Source: Monosiga brevicollis MX1
Taxonomy: Eukaryota; Opisthokonta; Choanoflagellata; Craspedida; Salpingoecidae
Direction of reading: 5' to 3'
DNA length: 11,502 nucleotides
NCBI RefSeq assembly: GCF_000002865.3
Contig: NW_001865053.1
Span: 876,201 to 887,702, forward strand
Positions 1-8,774 of this stretch are shown piece by piece. Both the position numbers and the translations under genes were made by a program. Below the pieces are notes generated by a model. The model saw nothing but the letters and a program-made list of their open reading frames with translations, did no database searches and was not told where the DNA came from. Each line of letters starts with the position of its first letter. Position 1 is the first letter of the stretch.

Positions 1-280
1 CGCACGACAACGACCACCATTCCTACCACCTCAACGGCTGATCTCACCACCACCACCACCACCACCACCACCACCGCTACGACAACCGCCGCTCCCGTAA
101 CCACGACTGAGAGCACCACCACCACCACTGCTCCCGACGGCAGCGGGGATGGAAGCACCACCACCGCGCCCCCCACATCGACCACGGGCTCAGCCACCAT
201 GACCACCACTGGCCCAACTCTTTCATCGCCCCCTTCAACATCAACCGCCACCACCACCCAGACTACCACCACCAACACAC

Positions 281-348
<68 letters not shown>

Positions 349-2672
349 GCTGCTGCTACTACTACTACTACTCAAAGTACAACCACAACGCCTGCAGCCT
401 CCCTACAAGGCATGTGGCTGTTTGAGGCAGGCACAGGCACCACAGCCTTTGACTCTTCAACTTACCAGCGAAACGGCCTCCTCCGTGGTGGTGCCGCTTT
501 CACCCCGGATGCGCGCATTGGTACCTAGTGCCCTTGCCCTGGACGCAGGCACCACATCCCATGTCACCCTGCCCTGCGTCGGTCTCTCTAGCTCGGGCGA
601 GACACGAGCACTCTGGCTCAAGTCAGACGCCACGCTTCAGGCCATGTCGCTTCTGTCATATGGTCACTCGGCTGTTGGTGGTGTCATGAGCTATGAGTTC
701 CGCCTGGTCCAGGGCTGCCCTCAAGTCTTTGTTTACGATGGCTTCTCACAGCAGATTGTGGGTGGGCCTGGCGTGGTGGCCCCCGTCAATGATGGTCAGT
801 GGCATCATGTTGCCTACACACTCAGCGTCGATGGTCAGGCCAACATCTACGTGGATGGTGCCCCAGTGGCCTCTGCCACAGACTTGGACCTGGCTGGTCT
901 CGTCTTGCTCGATGCCATTGACATTGGTCGTCGCAGCGTTGGCACTTCGAGCGCTCTCTACTTTAACGGCCGTCTCGACAATGTCCTGCTGGAGCACCGC
1001 GAGCTTTCTGAAGCTGAGATTATGGCGCTTGGTATGTGATTTGGGATTCGCTTGCTCTGCTTGCTCTGCTTGCTCTGCTTGCTCTGCTTGCTCTGCTTGC
1101 TCTGCTTCTCTTACCTTTCTTTTCTCCTGTTGCGCGTGCTCACCTTCCCTCCACGATAGCCTTCCCTCCCACGACAACGACCACCATTCCTACCACCTCA
1201 ACGGCTGATCTCACCACCACCACCACCACCACCACCACCACCGCTACGACAACCGCCGCTCCCGTAACCACGACTGAGAGCACCACCACCACCACTGCTC
1301 CCGACGGCAGCGGGGATGGAAGCACCACCACCGCGCCCCCCACATCGACCACGGGCTCAGCCACCATGACCACCACCGAGCCGTCAGGCTCTACCACGAC
1401 TCTGTCGACTTCCACATTCTCTGGCTCTGGTGCTGGCAGTGGCACTACTGCCACGATGTCCTCGTCAACCCCGGATGCTGGGACCACTACGGTTTCTTCA
1501 ACTTCAGATGATAGCAGTGGCATTATGACTACCACGGCCTCCAGCTCAAGTCCATCTACTACAGTGGACATGAGTGGCTCTGGTTCGACTACTATTATCA
1601 CCACCTCGTCCACTGCCACCACTGCTGAATCTAGCGGAAGCAGCAGCACTATTACTGAGACTTTCACTTCAACTCTGCCCGTCACGACTGATCCCGACAC
1701 CTCAAGTGGCTCCGGCGAAACATCCTCAAGTACACCCACCTTTTCTACCACATCCACTTCACCTGCAACGACATCAACCACGACTGAAACGGGCTCGGGA
1801 GATACATCAGGCTCCGGCGACTTCGTCTCGACAACAGCGCCCCTTGTTACAACAACGCTCAGCCCAACAAGTATGTTCATGCAGGTTTTTCTACCTTTTT
1901 TTTACCTTCCTTTTGTCCTTCTCCATTTTTGGCGGTTCTCACTTGTGTTACGATACGGCATCACAGCTTCTTCTGCAGCTTTGACCTATACCTGCGCGGG
2001 CCCCCAACTGTCAGAAGATGACCGTGAGAGTATGTCATGATTGGTTGCGTGTTTCTCTTGCGTATGCGCTGTGTATCGCTCATGCTTCTATGCAATGTAG
2101 GGGTTGCTGTACTGGTCAACTTTTCATCGAGCATCACATCCACACAGCTCTTCGAGCTTGTTCAAGCCATACCTGGTTTGACAAGTAATTTAGTGTTGGT
2201 GCAAAATTCTTCTCTTCACGACTACGCAATTGTCCGAGCCTTGATCGGGTCTGGACCAGCAGTTGAATCAGCGGTTTTGTCTGCTGCATCTGACATCGGG
2301 CTTACTGGTTTAACAGCGTCGAGATCTACTTGCGACAACTGCAGCTCCTGCCCAAGTCAACAGACGGAGTTTCTTTATGACACAGAGTGCTGCCCTGTGT
2401 GCTTGAGTGTGGCAGAATATCAGTACGAGAAGGCAAAAGCTGCGTACTTGCTTGACCTGGAGCAATTTCACATCGACGCGGCATGCTTTGAAGAGAGTGC
2501 GTATCGTTTGGTGCTTCCTTCTTCTCGACCAAGTTTTGCTTCTGCATTCATGATGTACCTTTCGGCAATCCTAGGACGTGACGTGCTTCAGTCAGTCGGT
2601 GAAGTTTGGGATGCAGCCTACGCTTCGTATCATTCCCAGGAAGCAGCCTTTTTCGATGATAATTGCGGTTAA
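1..2672 (+). CDS. Thr-rich, LamG-domain surface/secreted protein (5' partial, one frameshift)
   Basis: Spliced gene entering from the left edge. Proposed exons: 1-1031, 1160-1870, 1979-2029, 2101-2672, stop TAA. All three introns start GTATGT, end AG and are phase 1. Order of parts: Thr-rich linker with a 22-unit ACT (poly-Thr) run; LamG/concanavalin-like domain (about 409-1031) with the family motifs DGQWHHVAYTL, NIYVDGAPV, IDIGRR and FNGRLDNV; a 237-residue Thr/Ser/Gly linker, likely O-glycosylated; then a roughly 200-residue C-terminal region with a CxxC..C..CCPVC cluster that I do not recognise. No membrane segment is seen, and the signal peptide would lie outside the window. LamG domains typically bind glycans or proteins outside the cell, so adhesion is a reasonable inference. 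The reading frame shifts by one base at about 520-527, so the gene is either damaged or misassembled there. Confidence 0.8.
3..209. repeat. 207-bp perfect direct repeat, copy 1 (Thr-rich coding)
   Basis: Identical base for base to 1170-1376 (offset 1167). The first base of the window also matches after one mismatch at base 2, so the true left end may lie outside. It codes the same Thr-rich linker in the same relative frame, including a 31-base CAC/ACC run of equal length in both copies. Confidence 0.95.
283..348. repeat. (ACT)22 coding microsatellite
   Basis: Twenty-two perfect ACT triplets in frame encode poly-Thr. They are followed by three GCT (Ala) and five more ACT. Length change in steps of three would keep the frame. 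Confidence 0.95.
409..1031 (+). other. LamG domain exon segment with internal +1 frameshift
   Basis: The N-terminal LamG strands (GMWLFEAGTG to FTPDARIGT) read in the frame of base 1 and stop at TAG 526-528. The rest of the domain (SALALDAG onward) reads in the next frame, up to the GTATGT donor at 1032. Skipping one base at about 526 joins the halves exactly at the expected LamG strand boundary. No GT-AG intron of reasonable size can explain the shift. Confidence 0.8.
1032..1159 (+). other. Phase-1 intron with 9-bp minisatellite
   Basis: Donor G|GTATGTGA; acceptor GATAG|CC. The first half holds six perfect copies of CTTGCTCTG (1051-1104), followed by a pyrimidine-rich stretch. Splicing joins the LamG frame to the Thr-rich frame through a GCC codon, which supports both ends. 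Confidence 0.75.
1170..1376. repeat. 207-bp perfect direct repeat, copy 2 (Thr-rich coding)
   Basis: Second copy of bases 3-209. It begins ten bases inside the exon that starts at 1160. The copies diverge from base 210 / 1377. Confidence 0.95.
1871..1978 (+). other. Phase-1 intron with possible tandem acceptors
   Basis: Donor A|GTATGTTC followed by T-rich sequence. Two AG acceptors lie 12 bases apart (ending 1966 and 1978), and both keep the frame. Use of the first would add four residues. Confidence 0.6.
2030..2100 (+). other. Phase-1 intron, 71 bases
   Basis: Donor GAGA|GTATGTCA; acceptor AATGTAG|GG. Splicing makes an AGG codon and restores the open frame that runs to TAA 2670-2672. Without splicing, the upstream frame stops at TGA 2038-2040. 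Confidence 0.65.
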
Positions 2673-2785
2673 CGTGTTAAACAGCTCGCCTGGTGTTGTC
2701 ACCTTTCCACGAAAACCAAACTTGGTCACGGGTTATCACATCCTGTGACCGCGATCTTAGCATGCATGTAAGAAACAAAAGGCAT
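2673..2785. other. Convergent intergenic region, 113 bases
   Basis: Separates the TAA of the plus-strand LamG gene from the TAA of the minus-strand PDZ gene. Both 3' untranslated regions must share or overlap this space. No canonical AATAAA is seen on either strand. Confidence 0.6.
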
Positions 2786-5700
2786 TTAATTGTGTGGCCA
2801 TTGTAAAACAATTAATCGAACTGAATCTTGCGCCGAGGCCAGCATGCGTTGAACCTGTCGTTCATAGCCAAAGTGCGGCGAGTGATGAGTGTGCTTGACG
2901 TAGAGGTCACAAATCGTGTTATGATGTACTGGAAAATAATACATCCGCGTCTTCAATAAGAACCAGATTTGACAGTTGGGAGACCTAAGCTACCTCGGAA
3001 TGACGTTTGTTGCGCACCCCGTGCGTGTGAATCTTCAAGATTTCATGCCCCTCTTGCAGGCCGGCCACAGCTGCCACCGATGTCGGTTCGACATTGTTGA
3101 CAAAGGTCAAAAGGCGTACATCGCCCGTGCCACCCACGTCCACAAGTCGGGTCATGATACCGATGCCAAAAGCCTGGTTGTGATTGCGTCGTAAGGTGAT
3201 GGTCAAAGGTGACGCATCCGGAAGCGAAAAGGTGGTGGGATGCGAAACGCGGATCCGAATGGGTTGGCGCTGCGAAGACATGAGAGCGAATTTTGCATGA
3301 TCAAGAGATGTTGTGAGCCAAAAAGAATAATCAACCTCTAGGGTGTTGCCAGCAAAATGAAACCCACGTGTATCTTGGCAGCATGCTCCGCTGCTTTGAA
3401 TTTGGCCAAAGCCGAAGCGTAATTGATTTGACTCAGGTCAGTCTGATCCATCTTCAGAGCAGTGAAGCACCATGTGAAGACAAAACAAAACACCGACAAA
3501 CCGCCTTATTTCCAAGGCCATACTTACAGCTGTGATAATGTCGCCAACTCGAATGCGCCGGCTTGCATGGGCAGCACCGGCTGGAAGCAGGTTTTGAACC
3601 TTGCGGCAATCAGGGGATGGACTCCATGAGAACCCGAATAAAGTCGGCTTGAACGACACGTGAAGTGACTGACTTTAAGCATTCCAGCGCGAGTAGCGAC
3701 AATTTGCAATCCAAGAAAAGGATGTCGAGCTGTGCATTGAACCGTCACCTCTTCCTCCGCTTCAAGCTCATGGCAGGCCACACCGGAAGTAAGTCGGTGG
3801 GAATCGCTAGAAAAAGGTAAACTTGGAGATGCGGCTCTTCTCAAGTCATCAGAAGAATATGCTGCGCAAACTAGAATGGCCTCAGCAGCTCGTGCCAACT
3901 TGTCCGAAATAGTGGTATCATCTAACATAAGAAGAGATTCACCTCCTAGGGCAAGAATGGCGAGAGGGGAAGGCAAACTTTCTTGACGAACTGAGCCAGC
4001 GAGAAATTGGAGACAAGATCAGCGATGAGACTGGCATGCTCGGACTCAGCTTAATCGGCTCTGGCGGTTGCCGAAATTGCTGGCAAACGATTGGGTCACC
4101 GAGGGATGTGGCAAGCAAGTCAAAACAAGAATAGACTTACAAGCACCAACGGTGGTCAGTATTATTGTATGATAATGTGACCAACCCAGGTAGGGCAGAT
4201 CGTGCTCAGGGCCACCGCGGGCAACAATGCATCGGAATGGAGCACACGAGGTCAGCACCGCTGCAAGATTGTCGAGACCACTGATGCTCAGAGCCAGCAC
4301 ATCGTCGCGGATAGCGAGGACCAGGTCACCTCTTTGCAGTTGAGCTTGAGAAGAAGCGGAGACTGCCGCTTGGCAATGTCCTTGCAACTCACAAACCGCC
4401 AGCTCCACAAAGAGCGGATCATTGTTCGGAGCAACATCAAAGCCCAAAGGCAAACCAACTACTTCAAGCCATCTGTGAAGCCCTGATGCCTGCTTGAGTG
4501 GGCGAGCCACTGTTAGGATTACATCGGTAGAATGCAGTGATTGTACAAGCGAAATGACTTCATGAGGACAGAGATCCAGTACCCTGAGGAGACATCACAA
4601 AGGGAAATGGTGAGCAATGGGTCCGTTTTTTAACGATAAAAACTTCAAGAGCAAACTGATGAACCGCACCAATGGTGTTGGACCAGAAGGACCACATCGC
4701 CTGACCGCAGATCTGGTAACATATCCTGGTCAACGTGAGCCACTACAGTGCCATGATGACCAAATTCAAGCCAACGGACAGCATTCAAGCCAATTGCTCG
4801 GCCAAAGGCAGTGACATCGACCCACACCGCCATAATAGCATGCGTTGATGATAGAAAGTGGCTCGTGGCGTTCAGAGCGACTGCTTGCTCCAGACTTGAG
4901 GGCGGAATAGCTGATTGTACAGGGAGCTCAGCGGGCGGCGCGCGCACTTCTAAATCTTCACGTGACAATGTTGAAGACTCCATCGAGCTGCTCTTTCCAG
5001 ATGCTTCGGGTGAGCGGGACGGGAGCGCCTCTAGATCACCTTGAGACTTGCACGAGGTAGGAATTTCCGGGCGAAGATCGGATTCAGCGCAGGCAAATAC
5101 AAGATGGACTTTGCTAGGCAAATGCCGCAGCTGTGCCAAAACATCTTCATGCGGCTTGTTAATCAAGGAAACACCATTGATGGCAATAAGCTGATGGCCT
5201 GGTCTGCAAGCAAAGAAGAATCAAGTGCGAGAAGTGACTTGCATGCACTTGCAGCACCCCATGCGTCTGAACGCGCGCAATCTTTCATTTTGTGGATAAA
5301 CTCGAAAGCCATACCTGAGCTTGGAATGGGTTGCAAGCTGGCCATGAGCTGCCAATCGATCGACCACAGCCCCACGCTGGCCAAGAAACAGCTCTGATGA
5401 TGACGCATCTCGAATGACCACACCAAGGGGTGAAGTGGTGTCCTCGACCCGAATCGAATACTAAGAGAGGCGGAATCTTAGGGGAGCAACTTTGACAGAG
5501 CATAGCATGCGTTTGTCGATTTCCAAAAACCCAAAACTAACCTACACGTCGAGCCGTCACAGTTGACAAATGGAAAAAATATGATGAGATCGTAGGATAT
5601 AGAACATCAAACTGTGTCGACTCAAAACCAAGACGACAGGACGAACGAGTCTAATACCTGCTTATGAAGCGAAGGAAATTGCTCTGCACCTTTCAATCTC

Positions 5701-7611
5701 GCGAGTGAGACCCCTTGTGCATTTGACCCCAAGTCCTTGTCAGCCAGAAATGGTGCTTGCGACCTCTCGAGGTGCTCGTCGTCGTTATCCAACTGAACCG
5801 TGGTCTCTTCTTGACTTCCATGCGATGCGTCAACCAATTCTGCCACCTCGTCCAGCTGCAAAACGGGTGCAGGCGAGCTCTCGTGAGACAAACAAACTTG
5901 ACGCGCTCGGCCCGCTCGCCGCACTTGCGTTATTGAAACAATGCAAACAAAGGAATCAAGCGTCCGAGCTGTCATGCTTTGACTTGGGACAGATGTCATA
6001 AGGCAGACTTTGCACACCATTGAGTCAGTGGTAATGATGCCGAGACTCAAGCAGCTGCTTTCAAGGCGTTCCCGAATGGACTGTGGGTCGCTTGCGGATT
6101 GCGGTCTACAAGAATTGCGAAGCAGCAGCAGATATATATGTCAACTGTTTTCGCTTCATTTGCCAGAATCAAATCTCACCCTCCACAGCATTTGCGAGGT
6201 TTGATCATATATCTGGTTTCGAGACGAACCGAACGATGTCGCATAAACCAGGAAGACGGGCCTCCAGCACTTGCCGCAGCTCGAAGCTTGGCACATTTGA
6301 AAGTACCTGAACATAGCAAAGTAGATGCAGTGTATATTCAAGCACAACAGCCAGATGCAATCTCGAACAAAGCAAGCTCTACTGTGGTCCTGGCGCCGTC
6401 AGACATACCGGCAGTGCAATACCGTTGATGGAGACAATATGATCAAGGGGGAGTAAGCATGACTGGGCCGAAGTGATCTAAGATGTGAGGTCACAAAATT
6501 TGATAGTTTTTTTATAGAAAAATAGTGTCAAGACAGCGGGAGACGATGATAAGAAACTCGAGAAACGAGGAAGTCTTTTTTAACACGCAATGGCCGAAGA
6601 TTGAGTCGGGATCCTTCGAAAACAATGTGCGATGCGAAGTCCAGATTGAAAGAAGCCCACTTGCCAAAACCCGAACTCCTGCATCGGGGGCTGCTGAACC
6701 GAGTTGGAGATCATTGAGGTGCTCAGCAGAAAGGTGGACTTTGGTTGGCACGTTGGTTGCGGATAAGTCAAGGATTGGCTCTGCTGTGACTTGGGCTCGC
6801 TGGAAGAGCTGGGACGACTTGCGACGTGGTGACCGATCTGAGAATCCATATACGTTGAGCAACACCATTGGCGAGGGGACAATATGAACAACAGTGGCAC
6901 ATCCTGAATGACCATGCCCGGTACAACCTGCTGCTGTAGAATGAGGCTTTCGTTGGCTCTTGATGCGCAGCAAAAGCAGTGATATATTGTGACCTGCACA
7001 TATTGGCATGCATAGCAGTCGAAAATTGAGCGATCCATCGCACGACTTGACCAGACCATCGTGACGTGCGCCGCCCCCAGCTTACCTGCTTTAAACAAGT
7101 GATTCAGCGCAACATCACAAGAAGCATAAGCGACGTCATGCTGATTAATGGCGAGAATCTATACCCGATGTTGTGAGCCAAGGTGAGCCTGCGACAGACA
7201 CCCTGTCAGATCAGCACCAGGCTGTTCTGGAACCGATACACTTGCCTGGTCAAAAGGCTCAGCGCCTGCTTCGTTCAATGGGCTGTCAACGGTGAGATAG
7301 TCTATAAATACGCCAGCGGCAGGAAGACAGCCTCGTGCTTGTTGATAAGCCTCATAGATTTCCCGAGGCAATTCCGCCACGCCTAGAACAGAGAGCAAGG
7401 GGATCGTGAGCCAGATAGTGCCGCCAGGAGGCCAAACGTGGAAAGAGTGTGCGCACAGACCAACGATGCCGCAACCAAGCGCAGCCGCCGAGGAACGTGA
7501 TTGAATTTCCAAGACGGAACCAATGCTGCGATGCTCATCAGCCAGCCTTGCTTGCACGGAGCTGATGCTGAGTTGACGCCTGCGCGGCGACAAGACGCGA
7601 CGCATTGTCAT
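2786..7611 (-). CDS. Multi-PDZ scaffold protein (about nine PDZ-like domains, about 14 exons)
   Basis: Exons rebuilt from splice sites and PDZ continuity, reading downward: 7611-7246, 7158-7086, 6903-6587, 6477-6409, 6306-about 6208, 6080-5658, 5460-5315, 5203-4670, 4583-4141, 3990-3674, 3599-3528, 3451-3368, 3269-2994, 2854-2786 (stop TAA). Junction phases agree throughout except after about 6208. Approximate PDZ spans: 7515-6870, 6742-6220, 6080-5924 (helix half unclear), 5460-5095, 4830-4500, 4468-4210, 4198-3856, 3751-3368, 3212-2795. Typical pieces are ILAINQHDV, HIVSINGIAL, QLIAINGVSL, GDLVLAIRDD, RVGDIITA and a final helix and strand RMLASAQDSVRLIV. PDZ domains bind C-terminal peptides and cluster membrane proteins, so a submembrane scaffold is inferred. 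About 1,090 residues; no catalytic domain or membrane segment is seen. The start is the first in-frame ATG (another follows at 7605). The frame is open upstream to about 7770 without an ATG, so a 5' exon could be missing. Confidence 0.78.
7159..7245 (-). other. Probable GC-AG intron in the first PDZ domain
   Basis: On the minus strand the exon ends GACCAG and the intron starts GCAAGT, the classic GC-donor context. It ends GGTATAG at 7159. Removing 87 bases joins phase 0 to phase 0 and gives AGAEPFDQILAINQHDV, the expected PDZ sequence. Reading through meets a stop (TAG 7161-7159), and no GT donor nearby gives the right frame. Confidence 0.65.
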
Positions 7612-8143
7612 GGGCACCAGAAAACGTCCCACAACAGAAGCTAAGAAGCTTGATCTCAGCGCCTCAGGCTGCGGTAGAGCTTGACATCCTACACACTGCC
7701 CTCCCCCGCCCGACCAGCGAGAAGCAGTTTGAGCACGCGCAATGAAATGGTCATCTCCCCTCTCGACAGCTCAACTGCAGCCAGCAAGTGAATGATCAAT
7801 CATGTAGCATGCGTGCACGCACTGTTTGCTGATAATCTATTTGCTGCACATCGGAACATTGGAATGCCTTGCTTTCAAGTTTTTGTGTTTCTACTTCTTG
7901 TTCACATGTCATGACCAACAATGATGGGCATGTGTGGCGACGACGATGACGACGGACCTGTAGATGCTCTGCTAATCTTTGGGGTTGGTATGATACAAGA
8001 AACGCGGCCGCGAAACAGAGGTGATCGACATGTCGTGTTTTGGGCTTGAATCGTGATGGAAAGGATCAAATGCAGGTGTTCAAGACCTGAAAAACGTCAA
8101 AAAGTAGAAATTGCCATTTGCTATACAGTGCCTGGAACGACAC
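7612..8143. other. Intergenic: nucleoredoxin 3' end and PDZ gene 5' leader
   Basis: Lies between two head-to-tail minus-strand genes. It should hold the 3' untranslated region of nucleoredoxin and the promoter and leader of the PDZ gene. I see no convincing TATA box, no AATAAA and no other coding potential. The part next to the PDZ start (7611 to about 7770) stays open in the same frame but has no ATG. Confidence 0.5.
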
Positions 8144-8710
8144 TCAAGCCTTCAAGCTACCATACTGAATGCGATCGGCACGGTAATCGGCCAGCAGTTG
8201 ATCGAGGTTCTCGCGGGACAGGTCAGTGGAAGGCACACGGAACTTGCCCTGCTTGGGGACGTTGAGAACAACAAGCTGTGGTGCCTCGTCCTCGAGGTTC
8301 AGGAAGTCACGGATAAACCCTGTGACCTCGCCATCCACATCAGCTGCCATGATGCGCAGGGCATCGTGACCGTCCGCCTTGGCTGCTGCCTCCTCATCTT
8401 TCGCCACCGCCTGAAGCAGGGGTGTGGCGGCAGTTACGGCTGCCTCGTCCTCGAGCAACACGAGCAAGAAAGGGTCGGCATTGAGGTCGGCCACGGTGCT
8501 CTCGGACAGAACCAAGAAGGGTTTGGGGGCCCAAGGAAACTCAGAGCCGTTCTCATCATCCGCTGCCACAGCTGTTCGGCCTTGGCCGTTGACCACCAAA
8601 CGTTCGGGGCTCAGGATCACCAGCGTGGGAAACCCTTGAACACCCATGCGCTCGAGCAAAGCATGTCGGCGCGACTGGTCCTCAAATGGAACGGCAAACC
8701 AAGGCATTTC

Positions 8711-8774
<64 letters not shown>

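Noticed and set aside
520-528. Programmed +1 frameshift at ACC TAG
   Set aside because: Not excluded, but no stimulatory structure or known host precedent is visible; sequencing error or mutation is more likely.
1140-1880. Long Val-rich open frame on the minus strand
   Set aside because: It is the antisense of the ACC/ACT-rich Thr linker; the composition follows from the repeat and the plus strand has domain and splice support.
2855-2993. Alternative acceptors TTTTCCAG (about 2929) and TTGAAG (about 2950) for the last PDZ intron
   Set aside because: The first gives the wrong frame and the second leaves a 43-base intron plus about 30 extra residues inside the PDZ helix. The acceptor at 2855 gives an exact PDZ ending in phase 0.
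6205-6207. In-frame TGA as selenocysteine
   Set aside because: It follows the end of a PDZ strand in a linker, with no redox motif and no SECIS seen; a splicing or indel explanation is simpler.
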